Assembly (NCBI GenBank): GCA_900537125.1
Contig: UNRJ01000001.1
Location: forward strand, 124,001-188,000
Reading direction: 5' to 3'
Length of the DNA: 64,000 nucleotides
Source of the DNA: Rhodobacteraceae bacterium Alg238-R152
GTDB lineage: Bacteria; Pseudomonadota; Alphaproteobacteria; Rhodobacterales; Rhodobacteraceae
The translations under genes and the position numbers were made by a program. Below, piece after piece: positions 7,778-16,866 of the stretch (the stretch's first letter is position 1; each line of letters opens with the position of its first letter). A model generated the notes under the pieces. The model ran no database searches and had not been told where the DNA came from. It saw only the letters and a list, made by a program, of their open reading frames with translations.

Positions 7778-9352
7778 GTGCACAAAGTGCGGGATGTAGG
7801 CCCAGAAGGTTTCATACCCGTCCATGTATTCAAAGGCTTCGCCAAGGCTTTCAGCCTGTACCGACATCCATAGTGCGTTGATGTCTTCTGGTGTCAGCTC
7901 ACTTTCGCGACGGGCGGCGTGTAATTTGCACTCAAAATCGTAGAACGCGATTTGGCGCACCACGGTGTTGATCATGTCCTCAACTTTGCCCGCGAGCAGG
8001 ATTTTGCGCTGCTCCTGGGTTTCGGCCTTGTCCAGCATGGCGCGGAAGGTGAGCATTTCGCCAAACACAGAGGCGGTTTCTGCCAAAGTCAGCGGCGTGG
8101 AGGACAACATCTCACCTTGGTCTGCTGCCAGAACTTGATGCACGCCGTGGCCCAGCTCATGCGCCAAGGTCATCACGTCGCGGGGTTTGCCAAGGTAGTT
8201 CAGCATCACATAGGGGTGCACGTTGGTCACAGTGGGGTGGGCAAAAGCGCCGGGGGCTTTGCCGGGTTTCACGCCGGCGTCGATCCAACCTTTGGTGAAG
8301 AATGGCTCGGCTAGTTCGCCCATGCGCGGATCAAAGGTGGTGTAGGCGTCCATCACGGTTTTTTGGGCGGTGTCCCAATCCACGGTGGTGGGGTCTTCCA
8401 TTGGCAGCGGCGCGTTGCGGTCCCAGACCTGCATCACGTCCAGCCCCAGCCATTTGCGCTTTAACTCGTAATAGCGGTGGCTGAGCTTGGGGTAGGCGGC
8501 CACTACGGCGTCGCGCAGAGCCTCGACCACTTCAGGTTCCACATCGTTGGAGAGGTGACGCCCGGTTTGCGCCGTGGGCATGTTGCGCCAGCGGTCGACA
8601 ACTTCTTTTTCCTTGGCGGCAGTGTTGTGCACGCGGGAGAATATTTTCACGTTTTCGCCCAGCACCCGAGCCACTTCGCGGGCGGCAGTTTCGCGTTTGG
8701 CGCGGTCTGGATCGGTCAGGAAGTTGAGTGTGCCTTCGATGTTGAGCTCTTCGCCTTCAATGTCAAAGGTCAGGCCCGCGATGGTCTCGTCAAACAAGCG
8801 CTCCCAAGCGTCACCCACCACGCCAAGATCGTGCAGGAACTTTTCTAACTCATCGGAAAGCTGGTGCGGCTTCATTGCGCGGATGCGGCGGAAGACCGGC
8901 TCATATCGGGCTAGGTCGGCATTTTCTGCAAAGGCGGCAGAGAGCTTGTCATCTTCGAGGCGGTTCAGTTCCAGCGTGAAAAACACCAGCGGCGTCGAGA
9001 AGTTTGTCAATTTCTCCTGCATGTTGGCCATGAATTGCGCGCGCTCGGCATCGGTGGTGAGTTGGTAATAACGCAGACCGGCGTAAGACATGATGCGGCC
9101 CGACACCTGCGAAATTTTCTCATTGCGCTGCACGCAGGTCAGCAGATCAGCGGCGGAGAGATCGGTCAACTTGCCTTCGTAGTCATTTGCAAAGGCGGCA
9201 CATTCGCCTTCGAGCCACTCAAGGTCAGCTTTCAGTTCGGGGGCATCGTCGCCGGTATAAAGATCGCTCAGATCCCACTCTGGCAGGTCGCCAAAGGCAT
9301 TGGCTCCGGAGGAGGTGTTGGCATCGCGGACGGGGAAGGGAAGGTTCAGCAT
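7535..9352 (-). CDS. pepF: Oligoendopeptidase F (M3 family zinc metallopeptidase)
   Basis: Cytoplasmic zinc peptidase that cleaves short oligopeptides. The 605-residue length and the N-terminus (LPEWDLSDLY) match the PepF branch of family M3. The zinc site HELGHGVH lies near residue 397, and the family-typical run SVFGEMLTF with its third metal-ligand glutamate follows. The C-terminus (FWDKGLSMISSMIDELE) is also normal. The gene is complete; the convergent NmrA-like reading frame overlaps its end only because that gene has lost its stop. Confidence 0.93.
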   Translation of the reverse strand: MLNLPFPVRDANTSSGANAFGDLPEWDLSDLYTGDDAPELKADLEWLEGECAAFANDYEGKLTDLSAADLLTCVQRNEKISQVSGRIMSYAGLRYYQLTTDAERAQFMANMQEKLTNFSTPLVFFTLELNRLEDDKLSAAFAENADLARYEPVFRRIRAMKPHQLSDELEKFLHDLGVVGDAWERLFDETIAGLTFDIEGEELNIEGTLNFLTDPDRAKRETAAREVARVLGENVKIFSRVHNTAAKEKEVVDRWRNMPTAQTGRHLSNDVEPEVVEALRDAVVAAYPKLSHRYYELKRKWLGLDVMQVWDRNAPLPMEDPTTVDWDTAQKTVMDAYTTFDPRMGELAEPFFTKGWIDAGVKPGKAPGAFAHPTVTNVHPYVMLNYLGKPRDVMTLAHELGHGVHQVLAADQGEMLSSTPLTLAETASVFGEMLTFRAMLDKAETQEQRKILLAGKVEDMINTVVRQIAFYDFECKLHAARRESELTPEDINALWMSVQAESLGEAFEYMDGYETFWAYIPHFVHSPFYVYAYAFGDGLVNALYAVYAEGDEGFEDKYFEMLKAGGSKHHSELLAPFGLDASDPKFWDKGLSMISSMIDELEAME

Positions 9353-9479
9353 GGAAGCGGCCTTTGTTCAGAAATCTGTTGTGGATCAGATAGGCAGAGG
9401 CAGGGGGAAGGTTCAAGAGGGGGTTGCGCTCCGAAGCGCGGCGCAGGAGCATGGTGGCAAGTCAAAGACGGAGGATCAT

Positions 9480-10310
9480 ATGCGGTTTGTGCGGTATGGC
9501 GAGCGCGGTGCGGAAAAGCCCGGCGTTTTGGATAAGGCAGGTCAGGTGCGGGATTTGTCCAGAGTGGTGACGGATTTGGCCGGTGACGTGCTGGCGGACT
9601 TGCCGGAAGTGGATCCGGAAAGCCTGCCTCTGGCGGAAGGCGATCTGCGGTTGGGCGCACCGGTCGGGCAGGTGGGCAAGTACCTGTGTATTGGTCTGAA
9701 CTATTCCGATCATGCGGCAGAGGCCGGGATGGACATTCCCAAAGAGCCCATCCTGTTTATGAAAGCCACCAGCGCCATTGTTGGCCCGGATGATCCGGTG
9801 ATCCTGCCGCGTGGGTCCGAGAAAGGCGACTGGGAGGTGGAACTGGCCGTGGTGATTGGCAAGGCGGCAAAATATGTCTCCAAAGACGACGCGCTGAGCC
9901 ATGTGGCGGGGTACACCATTGCCAATGACGTGTCAGAGCGCAGTTTGCAAATTGAGCGCGGCGGTCAGTGGACCAAAGGCAAAAGCTGCGACAGCTTTGG
10001 ACCGCTGGGGCCATGGCTGGTGACTCCGGATGAGCTGGGCGACGTGCAGGACCTTGCGTTGACGCTGGACCACAATGGGGAGCGGGTGCAGACCGGCTCC
10101 ACGGCGTCGATGGTGTTCGGCGTGGCGGAAGTTATTTCGTATCTCAGTGAGATGATGACGCTGCATCCTGGCGATGTGATTGCCACCGGCACGCCGCCGG
10201 GTGTGGGCATGGGGTTCAAGCCGCCGCGCTTTTTACAAGCGGGAGATGTGATGGAGTTGAGCATCGAAGGTTTGGGCAAGCAGCGTCAGCGCGTGATGCG
10301 CGACGGATAA
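9480..10310 (+). CDS. Fumarylacetoacetate hydrolase family protein
   Basis: 276 residues starting at ATG 9480, six bases after a GGAGG. It contains the FAH catalytic-fold landmarks GKYLCIGLNYSDHAAE, the acidic metal-site region GDWEVELAVVIG, a YTIANDVSER string and the C-terminal GDVIATGTPPGVGMG. FAH-fold enzymes hydrolyse or isomerise beta-diketo acids, for example in aromatic degradation. This subtype (2-hydroxyhepta-2,4-dienedioate isomerase-like, or ureidoglycolate lyase-like) cannot be resolved from sequence alone, and neighbours give no pathway hint. Confidence 0.88.
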   Translation: MRFVRYGERGAEKPGVLDKAGQVRDLSRVVTDLAGDVLADLPEVDPESLPLAEGDLRLGAPVGQVGKYLCIGLNYSDHAAEAGMDIPKEPILFMKATSAIVGPDDPVILPRGSEKGDWEVELAVVIGKAAKYVSKDDALSHVAGYTIANDVSERSLQIERGGQWTKGKSCDSFGPLGPWLVTPDELGDVQDLALTLDHNGERVQTGSTASMVFGVAEVISYLSEMMTLHPGDVIATGTPPGVGMGFKPPRFLQAGDVMELSIEGLGKQRQRVMRDG

Positions 10311-10320
10311 AGTAGAAGGG

Positions 10321-10360
10321 GTGAGGGGCCACCCCCTCACACTCCCCGGGATATTTCCGG
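10321..10360. repeat. Intergenic hairpin plus CCCGGGATATTT motif
   Basis: A perfect GTGAGGGG / CCCCTCAC hairpin (10321-10340) is followed by ACTCCCCGGGATATTTCCGG. The second part is the reverse of the AAATATCCCGGGG motif also seen at 28357, 44148 and, in variant form, 35794. It lies between the convergent FAH and lysophospholipase-like genes and may act as a terminator or dispersed element. Confidence 0.6.
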
Positions 10361-10361
10361 A

Positions 10362-11324
10362 CTATGAGCGTTGCGGGCGGTGTTTGTCATAAAACGCAAC
10401 GCAGGCGTCAAAAATGTGGATGCGGGTCTCTGGCACCTCCATCATCACCTCGTGTTCGCCGGCTTGAATGAGGTCCAGCGTGCCATTGGGCCAGCGGGCC
10501 ATTCGGTTGTGGACTTCGCCCGTGTGCACAATGCGCTCGTCGGTGCCGAGGAAAGTCAGGCAGGGGATATCAGGTGACGGTAGGGCGCGCAGGTCTTTGC
10601 ACTCTTTGAGCGCCTCATAAACCCAATTGATCGCAGGGCCGGCGAGAGCGAGATCTGGCTGTTCTGTCATCTGGCGCTGCATGTAGGCGTACATGTCGGG
10701 GTCTTTGGTCAGCGTGTTGTCGTCAAACGGTTGATCCAAAACCAAGGTCACCGGAGAGGTCATGGGAGACAGCCGCCCACCAAATCCAAAGGGCTGGCTT
10801 ATCGCGCCAATTGTCCAAGCTGCAGTGCGCAGGTGCGGAGCCAAGCCAATGCCCCACATCGGGGCGGAGAAAGACGCGGATTTCACCGGCAGGCCTTCAT
10901 GCAATGCACGCAGACCAATGCAGCCACCCATCGAGTGGCCCAGCAGGTGCCAGGGCTGCGGCAGGTTTAGGTCTTTTAGTGCAGCCAACACGGTGGCGAC
11001 GTCGCGCTGAAAATCCGCAAAAGTCTCGACATAGCCAACATAGCGCGGCTCCACCATGCGATCTGCCAGCCCTTGGCCACGCCAATCAATGGCAATCATC
11101 GCGTAGCCGCGCGCTGTAAAATCTGCGGCGGCACGGCCGTATTTTTCCACATATTCCGTGCGGCCCGGAAACAGCAGCACCGTCCCCTTAGCCGGGCCCT
11201 TGGCGTGATCCAAGGGCCAGTGGGCAAAGCGCAGGCGCACCCCGTCATCCGCCGTCACCCAGTAAGCCTGCGCCTCTGGGCCTTCGGCAACGTCGTGATA
11301 AAAAGGCGCGCTCTGCAAGGTCAT
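10362..11324 (-). CDS. Alpha/beta hydrolase, lysophospholipase/monoacylglycerol lipase-like
   Basis: 320 residues. The nucleophile elbow is GHSMGG and the oxyanion region is LFPGRTEYVEKYGRAA. The catalytic acid and histidine would lie in FLGTDERIV and AGEHEVMME. The layout is that of serum-aquaporin-like hydrolases related to PldB lysophospholipase L2. The start overlaps the stop of the upstream SCP2-domain gene by one base, so the two are translationally coupled and may cooperate in lipid handling (inference). Confidence 0.88.
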   Translation of the reverse strand: MTLQSAPFYHDVAEGPEAQAYWVTADDGVRLRFAHWPLDHAKGPAKGTVLLFPGRTEYVEKYGRAAADFTARGYAMIAIDWRGQGLADRMVEPRYVGYVETFADFQRDVATVLAALKDLNLPQPWHLLGHSMGGCIGLRALHEGLPVKSASFSAPMWGIGLAPHLRTAAWTIGAISQPFGFGGRLSPMTSPVTLVLDQPFDDNTLTKDPDMYAYMQRQMTEQPDLALAGPAINWVYEALKECKDLRALPSPDIPCLTFLGTDERIVHTGEVHNRMARWPNGTLDLIQAGEHEVMMEVPETRIHIFDACVAFYDKHRPQRS

Positions 11325-11614
11325 CAGGCCAGCACGCCGCCGAGCTTCATCGCAGCGCCCATGTCGCCGTCAATTGCCAGTTTGCCAGACATAAACGCCG
11401 CGGTTGGGTTCAGCTCACCATCGAGAATCGACTGAAAAGTGTCTGCGTCTGCGGTCATGGTCACGTCGGTTTCATCGTCGCCAGCGCGCACGCCGTCTGC
11501 GTCGATGATGATTGCGCCTTCGCCTTCGATGGCAAATTTGGCAGAGCCATCAAAGGCTTCGCCGCCAAGTTTCTCGGTCAGGGCTGCCACTGCGGCGGAA
11601 ATGATATCGCTCAT
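11324..11614 (-). CDS. SCP2 sterol-binding domain protein
   Basis: A 96-residue single-domain SCP2 protein: ALTEKLGG at the start, FAIEGEGAIIID and TMTADADTFQSILDGELNPTAAFMSGKLAIDGD, the family signature of a hydrophobic lipid-binding tunnel. Such stand-alone domains bind fatty acyl or other lipid ligands in the cytoplasm. It is the first gene of a two-gene operon with the hydrolase at 10362-11324. Confidence 0.9.
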   Translation of the reverse strand: MSDIISAAVAALTEKLGGEAFDGSAKFAIEGEGAIIIDADGVRAGDDETDVTMTADADTFQSILDGELNPTAAFMSGKLAIDGDMGAAMKLGGVLA

Positions 11615-11684
11615 CTGCTTGATCCTTCAAATTCTTGTGCACATGTTGGGAATCACACGCACACGGGCTACATTGATTTACGTT

Positions 11685-12278
11685 ATGGTCAACTTACGAC
11701 ATCTTCTCAAACCTACCGTTGCGGCATTTGTGCTGTGTGTCACGGCATTTCAACCATCAGTTGCGATTTCTCAGCAAAACGACGCGGCTGAGATTGTGGC
11801 GGACAGCGAATTGTCGCGCATGATGGCGGAGCTGGCGGTGGCGGATGCCGCGCGGGCTGAACAATTGGCCGGGCAAATTCGTCACCTATGGGATGCCTCC
11901 GGGTCTCCCTCTGCGGATTTCCTACTGCGGCGCACGCGCAAAGCCATCGAGGTCTCTGAGATGGAGGCTGCGGTGGAGCACGCCACGGCGCTGGTGGATC
12001 ACGCGCCGGAGTTTGCCCAGGGTTGGGCAGAGCGCGCACGGGCCTATTATGCATTGGACCTTTATGGGCCTGCTTTGAGTGATTTGGAGCAGGTGATTGC
12101 GCTCAACCCGACGCATTTTGATGCGGTGATGGGATTGGCCATCATGCTGGACGAGATTGGCAAACCGGAAGATGCCTATGAGGCCTATCAGCAGGTGCAG
12201 GCTATACATCCCCATCAGGCGGGCCTAACAGAAGCTTTGGAGCGACTCGCGCCGCTGGTGCGCGGGCAGGATCTCTGA
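11685..12278 (+). CDS. Secreted TPR-repeat protein
   Basis: Start at ATG 11685 gives a signal peptide (hydrophobic run TVAAFVLCVTAF, cut near VAIS|QQ) and a 197-residue protein. At least three tetratricopeptide-like helix pairs are visible, the clearest being AYYALDLYGPALSDLEQVIALNPTHF and LDEIGKPEDAYEAYQQVQAIHP. The protein is expected in the periplasm as a scaffold. It is divergent from the SCP2 gene and precedes the helicase gene by 31 bases, possibly cotranscribed. An in-frame ATG at 11643 would put extra residues before the signal peptide. Confidence 0.8.
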   Translation: MVNLRHLLKPTVAAFVLCVTAFQPSVAISQQNDAAEIVADSELSRMMAELAVADAARAEQLAGQIRHLWDASGSPSADFLLRRTRKAIEVSEMEAAVEHATALVDHAPEFAQGWAERARAYYALDLYGPALSDLEQVIALNPTHFDAVMGLAIMLDEIGKPEDAYEAYQQVQAIHPHQAGLTEALERLAPLVRGQDL

Positions 12279-12309
12279 GCCATAACTTTTAGCCAGACGG
12301 GGCAAACAG

Positions 12310-15153
12310 ATGGCCGATTATCGGCAGATCACGGCGGTGTTGGGGCCCACCAATACAGGCAAAACACATTATGCCATCGAACGGATGCTGGGCTATCGCA
12401 CAGGGGTGATTGGCCTGCCGCTGCGGCTTTTGGCGCGCGAGGTGTATGATCGCATCGTGGCCGCACGTGGACCATCCGTGGTGGCACTGGTGACTGGCGA
12501 AGAGCGCATTGTGCCGCCGCGCGCCCAGTATTGGGTGGCCACGGTTGAGGCGATGCCCGAGGGGCTGGGCGCGGATTTTGTTGCGATTGATGAAATCCAA
12601 CTTTGTGCCGATCCGGAACGCGGCCATGTGTTCACGGACCGGCTTTTGCGGATGCGCGGCACACATGAGACATTGTTTTTGGGCAGCGATACCATGCGCG
12701 GCACCATTGCGGCGTTGGTGCCGGAGGCGCAGTTCATGCGGCGGGAACGCATGTCGACCTTGAGCTACTCTGGCAGTCGCAAGATCAGCCGGATGCAGCC
12801 CCGGTCCGCGATTGTTGGATTTTCGGTTGATAATGTCTACGCGATTGCCGAGTTGATCCGCCGCCAGAAAGGTGGGGCTGCTGTTGTGATGGGGGCTTTG
12901 TCACCACGCACGCGCAATGCCCAAGTTGAGCTATACCAGAACGGCGATGTGGACTTCCTTGTCGCCACGGACGCCATTGGTATGGGGCTCAATCTCGATA
13001 TTGACCATGTGGCCTTTGCCTCCACCACCAAGTTTGACGGACGGCGCATGCGGCCGCTCGCCCCCAACGAGTTGGCGCAGATTGCCGGGCGGGCCGGACG
13101 TGGCATGAGCCACGGCACCTTTGGGGTGACCGGTGAAGCCCGGCCCATGGATGAGGGCGTGGCCGAAGCGATTATGGAGCATCGGTTTACACCGGTGCGC
13201 AAAGTGAACTGGCGCAATCCGGCGTTGCAGTTTGGCACCGTGAATGCCTTGATCCGCTCCCTTGAGACCAACTCAGATGACGACCTCTTGGTGAAAGCCC
13301 GCGAAGCTGACGACCTTCGGGCATTAAAAACCGTGGCGGCAGAGGCCGAGATACAGGCCCGAGCCAGTGACGGGCTTTCGGTGAAGTTGTTGTGGGACGT
13401 GTGCCGCATCCCGGATTTTCGCGGCATCAGCCATGCGGAACATGCTCAGATGATCGAAAACATCTTTGGGTTTCTGCATCAGAGCGGCACCGTGCCCGAT
13501 GATTGGTTGGCGCGGCAGGTGAAACGTCTGGATCGTGCTGATGGGGACATCGACACATTGTCGAAACGTCTGGCCTTTATCCGCACGTGGACATATGTCG
13601 CACAACGTAAAAACTGGGTAAGTGACGAAAACCATTGGCGTGGCGAGACCCGCGCGGTAGAAGATCGCCTATCAGATGCTCTGCATGAGCGTCTAACGCA
13701 AAGATTTGTGGATCGGCGCACATCGGTTTTGATGCGCCGGCTCAAACAGAAGGAGGCCCTTTTGGCCGAAGTGAATGATAAAGGTGAGGTGACCGTCGAA
13801 GGTGAATTCGTGGGTCGTCTTGAAGGGTTCCGTTTTATTGCGGACAAAGAAGCCAGCGGACAGGAAGCCAAGACGCTGCAATCAGCGGGCTTGCAGGCGT
13901 TGGCGCCGCAGTTCCATTTGCGCGCGGATCGGTTTTATAACGCGCCGGATACGGAAATCGACTTCACCGAGCAGGGTGGCCTCATGTGGGGTGAACACGC
14001 GGTAGGCAAATTGGTTGCCGGTGCAGAGCCTATGAAGCCGATGATCGATGTTTTTGTCGACGAGGAAGCTGGAGCCGATGTGGCGCAAAAGGTGGAACGC
14101 CGCCTGCAGCACTTCATTGATCGCAAAGTTGCGGCCCTGTTTGAGCCTCTGCTGAACCTGGCCAAAGACGAAGAGCTGACCGGTCTTGCACGGGGCTTTG
14201 CCTTCCGTATGGCTGAGAACCTTGGCATCATCCCACGTGGTGATGTGGCCGCAGAGGTGAAAGAACTTGATCAGGATGCGCGCGGCACATTGCGCAAACA
14301 TGGCATCCGTTTTGGTCAGTTCACCATCTTCATGCCGTTGCTGCTGAAACCCGCGCCGACCCGTTTGCGTTTGGTGCTGTGGTCGCTGGCACAAGGGTTG
14401 CAGGATTTTCCAGAATCCCCACCTCCCGGTCTGGTGACCGTGCCAACCATCAAAGATGCGCCGCGCGGCTACTACGCCATGGCGGGCTATCGCGCTGCTG
14501 GTGAACGGGCGATCCGCATTGACATGCTGGAGCGACTGGCAGATATGCTGCGCGCCGAAGACAGCCGTGGTGGGTTTGAAGCCAAAGCCGACATGTTGTC
14601 GATCACCGGTATGACGCTGGAGCAGTTTGCAGACCTGATGCAGGGGCTTGGCTACGCCGCTGAAAAAGCTGAGCGTCCAAAAGTGAAAGCTGCGCCTGCA
14701 GCTGCGCCGACAGACAAACCTGCTCAAGCTGAGGCACCCGAAGTGCCTGTTGCCGAAGAATCCTCTGCGGGAGCAGGGGCTGAGACAGCTGAAGCACCGG
14801 TTGTTGAAGATGTGCCTGCGCAAGCGGAGGCCTCTGAGGCTGAAACTGGCTCCGCGGAAGAGGCACCGGCAGAACCGGAAGTGGAAGTGTTCTACACCTT
14901 CACGTGGTCTGGCCGTCAAGGTGGCAACCGCAACCAGCAACGCCGCGGTGGTGGCCAAGGTCAAGGCGGCCAAGGCCGTAACGACCGTCAAGGCGACAAG
15001 CCGCGCGGCAAAGGTGGCAAGCCCAAGGGCAAAGGCCCGCGTCGCGACAACGGTCCAAAACAATTCCAGGCCCGTCCTCCGAAAAAGGAGAAGGCGATTG
15101 ATCCGGACAACCCCTTTGCTGCGGCACTTATGGGGCTGAAAGACAAAGGCTGA
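12310..15153 (+). CDS. SUV3-like DExH RNA helicase with low-complexity C-terminal tail
   Basis: 947 residues. Helicase motif I is GPTNTGKTHYAIERM (residues 12-26), motif II is DEIQL (about 94-98), and motif VI is in QIAGRAGRG (about 256-264). The arrangement and DEIQ box match the mitochondrial Suv3 / bacterial Suv3-like helicases, ATP-driven RNA unwinding enzymes that assist RNA decay. The last 200 residues are an Ala/Glu/Pro-rich stretch and then a Gly/Arg/Lys/Gln-rich basic tail (RRGGGQGQGGQGR), likely disordered RNA-binding sequence. Four bases separate it from the S4-domain gene, forming an RNA-related operon that continues into the ferredoxin gene. Confidence 0.9.
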   Translation: MADYRQITAVLGPTNTGKTHYAIERMLGYRTGVIGLPLRLLAREVYDRIVAARGPSVVALVTGEERIVPPRAQYWVATVEAMPEGLGADFVAIDEIQLCADPERGHVFTDRLLRMRGTHETLFLGSDTMRGTIAALVPEAQFMRRERMSTLSYSGSRKISRMQPRSAIVGFSVDNVYAIAELIRRQKGGAAVVMGALSPRTRNAQVELYQNGDVDFLVATDAIGMGLNLDIDHVAFASTTKFDGRRMRPLAPNELAQIAGRAGRGMSHGTFGVTGEARPMDEGVAEAIMEHRFTPVRKVNWRNPALQFGTVNALIRSLETNSDDDLLVKAREADDLRALKTVAAEAEIQARASDGLSVKLLWDVCRIPDFRGISHAEHAQMIENIFGFLHQSGTVPDDWLARQVKRLDRADGDIDTLSKRLAFIRTWTYVAQRKNWVSDENHWRGETRAVEDRLSDALHERLTQRFVDRRTSVLMRRLKQKEALLAEVNDKGEVTVEGEFVGRLEGFRFIADKEASGQEAKTLQSAGLQALAPQFHLRADRFYNAPDTEIDFTEQGGLMWGEHAVGKLVAGAEPMKPMIDVFVDEEAGADVAQKVERRLQHFIDRKVAALFEPLLNLAKDEELTGLARGFAFRMAENLGIIPRGDVAAEVKELDQDARGTLRKHGIRFGQFTIFMPLLLKPAPTRLRLVLWSLAQGLQDFPESPPPGLVTVPTIKDAPRGYYAMAGYRAAGERAIRIDMLERLADMLRAEDSRGGFEAKADMLSITGMTLEQFADLMQGLGYAAEKAERPKVKAAPAAAPTDKPAQAEAPEVPVAEESSAGAGAETAEAPVVEDVPAQAEASEAETGSAEEAPAEPEVEVFYTFTWSGRQGGNRNQQRRGGGQGQGGQGRNDRQGDKPRGKGGKPKGKGPRRDNGPKQFQARPPKKEKAIDPDNPFAAALMGLKDKG

Positions 15154-15157
15154 GCGC

Positions 15158-15550
15158 GTGAGCGCCCAGTCTAACCACACTCCGTCAGCCAAACTACGGG
15201 CAGACAAATGGCTTTGGCAGGCGCGGTTCTTTAAGACCCGTGGCCTGTCGGCCAAAGTCATCACTGGCGGACATCTTCGTGTAAATGGTCAAAAGATTGC
15301 AAAAGCCAGTCATGGTGTGACAATTGGTGACGTTTTGACGTTCCCGCAGGCCAAACACGTGCGGGTGATCAAGGTGGCTGCGCTTGGCAAAAGACGTGGT
15401 CCAGCACCAGAAGCGCAAACATTATATGAGGATTTGACGCCTGAGGAGAAACCTGTTCCGCGCGGCCCCGGCTCGGACGGAAAAGGGCGTCCAACCAAAC
15501 GGGATCGGCGCAATCTCAATCTTATGAAGTCTTCCCGGCTTGAAGATTGA
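15158..15550 (+). CDS. S4-domain RNA-binding protein, Hsp15 (HslR)-like
   Basis: 130 residues from a GTG at 15158. The N-terminal S4 fold is plain: LRADKWLWQARFFKTRGLSA then GGHLRVNGQKIAKASHGVTIGDVLTF. The C-terminus is short and basic. Hsp15-type proteins bind stalled 50S subunits carrying nascent peptidyl-tRNA. It follows the helicase by four bases, consistent with a shared RNA or ribosome quality function; that link is inference. Confidence 0.88.
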   Translation: MSAQSNHTPSAKLRADKWLWQARFFKTRGLSAKVITGGHLRVNGQKIAKASHGVTIGDVLTFPQAKHVRVIKVAALGKRRGPAPEAQTLYEDLTPEEKPVPRGPGSDGKGRPTKRDRRNLNLMKSSRLED

Positions 15551-15600
15551 GCCGTGCTGATTTAGGCAGTTCGTCAAAGCTGATGTGAAAGACCTGAGCC

Positions 15601-15939
15601 ATGACCTACGTCGTTACTGAAAACTGCGTCGCCTGCAAATACACCGACTGTGTCGAAGTCTGCCCGGTGGACTGTTTCTATGAGGGCGAAAACTTCCTTG
15701 TGATCCATCCTGATGAATGCATCGATTGTGGTGTGTGTGAACCGGAATGCCCTGCGGATGCGATCCGTCCGGACACCGAGCCAGACATGGAGAAATGGGT
15801 TGAGTTCAACCGGAAGTATTCCGAGCTGTGGCCCGTCATCATCACCAAGAAAGATCAATTGCCCGAAGCCGAAGAGCGGGACGGCGAAAGTGGCAAGATG
15901 GAGAAATATTTCTCCGAAGCACCAGGCGAAGGCGGGTAA
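15601..15939 (+). CDS. fdxA: FdxA-type 7Fe ferredoxin
   Basis: 112 residues. The N-terminus has [16 protein letters not shown], the 3Fe-4S/4Fe-4S pattern of 7Fe ferredoxins with a spaced first motif, followed by [12 protein letters not shown] for the second cluster. The C-terminal extension ([13 protein letters not shown]) is normal for FdxA. It carries electrons in the cytoplasm; the partner is unknown. The gene lies 50 bases after the S4 gene and is followed by hairpins that probably terminate the operon before carD. Confidence 0.93.
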   Translation: MTYVVTENCVACKYTDCVEVCPVDCFYEGENFLVIHPDECIDCGVCEPECPADAIRPDTEPDMEKWVEFNRKYSELWPVIITKKDQLPEAEERDGESGKMEKYFSEAPGEGG

Positions 15940-16030
15940 GCTACCTGCATCAGCTGATTCGGTCTGAAAATGGGACAAGACTGCTGTCTAAGCTGCACAT
16001 CTTGGCCTTAAGAGGCTGAAAACAGAACGC

Positions 16031-16076
16031 AAAACACCTTTTGAGGCGCGCCGCGCTTTAAAGGAGGTGTTTTTTG
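16031..16076 (+). terminator. Probable terminator downstream of fdxA
   Basis: AAAACACCTTTT pairs imperfectly with AAAGGAGGTGTTTTTT around a GC-rich loop and ends in a run of six T. It is about 90 bases beyond the fdxA stop. Confidence 0.5.
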
Positions 16077-16111
16077 TGTTATATATGGTCACAGAAGACA
16101 TAACTGCCTGA

Positions 16112-16146
16112 GAGCCATCCCCGCAAACGCTGAGGGTGGCTTTTTC
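16112..16146 (+). terminator. Second hairpin with T run, upstream of carD
   Basis: AGCCATCC pairs with GGGTGGCT (one G-U) across a loop and is followed by TTTTT. It lies about 90 bases before the carD start. It could be an attenuator in the carD leader, or end a small transcript that starts after the first hairpin. Confidence 0.5.
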
Positions 16147-16235
16147 TACCAGAGGACATTCCGCATTGGGAAACACCCTTTCCCGAGCGAAAATTTGTCG
16201 TCTGGCATGATGGGGGCTCACAAAGGAAGTACTGC

Positions 16236-16748
16236 ATGAGCAAATCCAAGAAAAACGAGTTCAGCCCAAACGAATTTGTTGTCTATCCGGCACATGGCGT
16301 GGGGCAAATTATTTCCATCGAAGAGCAGGAAGTTGCCGGGATGCAGCTGGAGCTTTTTGTGATCTCGTTTGAAAAAGACAAGATGACCTTGCGGGTGCCA
16401 ACCAACAAAGCCACCGAAATTGGCATGCGTGGTCTGAGCAGCCCGGACGTGATTGAACAGGCGATGCGGACCCTAAAAGGCAAAGCCAAGGTCAAACGGG
16501 CCATGTGGTCGCGCCGCGCACAGGAATATGAGCAGAAGATCAACTCTGGTGATCTGATTGCCATTGCCGAAGTCGTGCGCGATTTGCACCGCACCGATGA
16601 TCAGCGCGAGCAGAGCTACTCTGAGCGTCAGCTTTATGAAGCGGCACTGGAGCGCCTGACCCGCGAAGTGGCTGCTGTGGCTGATGGGGACGAAGCTGCT
16701 GCTGCGAAGAAAGTGGACGACGTTCTGGTATCTCGCGTCGCAGCCTAA
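16236..16748 (+). CDS. CarD/CdnL-family RNA polymerase-binding regulator
   Basis: 170 residues. The N-terminal Tudor-like domain that contacts the RNA polymerase beta subunit is visible (FVVYPAHGVGQIISIEEQEVAG), followed by KMTLRVPTNKATEIGMR and a helical C-terminal half with the basic helix WSRRAQEYEQKINSGD that binds promoter DNA. Alphaproteobacterial CarD/CdnL stabilises open complexes, especially at rRNA promoters. It has its own GGAAG ribosome site, two hairpins upstream and a strong terminator after it, so it is probably monocistronic. Confidence 0.93.
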   Translation: MSKSKKNEFSPNEFVVYPAHGVGQIISIEEQEVAGMQLELFVISFEKDKMTLRVPTNKATEIGMRGLSSPDVIEQAMRTLKGKAKVKRAMWSRRAQEYEQKINSGDLIAIAEVVRDLHRTDDQREQSYSERQLYEAALERLTREVAAVADGDEAAAAKKVDDVLVSRVAA

Positions 16749-16767
16749 GCACAAAGTAAGTCGTTAT

Positions 16768-16800
16768 GGGGATCGCAACGCCAGTTGCGGTCCCTTTTTT
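16768..16800 (+). terminator. Rho-independent terminator of carD
   Basis: GGGATCGCAAC / GTTGCGGTCCC stem (one G-U pair), four-base loop, then a run of six T, beginning 20 bases after the stop. Confidence 0.9.
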
Positions 16801-16866
16801 GTGGCCTATCAAACAGTTGCGTGAACCGGGTTGTTGGCGTTTACTGCCCGAAAGGGAAGGGGACGC

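Noticed and set aside
13882-15264. 460-codon open frame opposite the helicase 3' half
   Set aside because: Shadow of the low-complexity, GC-rich helicase tail; no protein features of its own.
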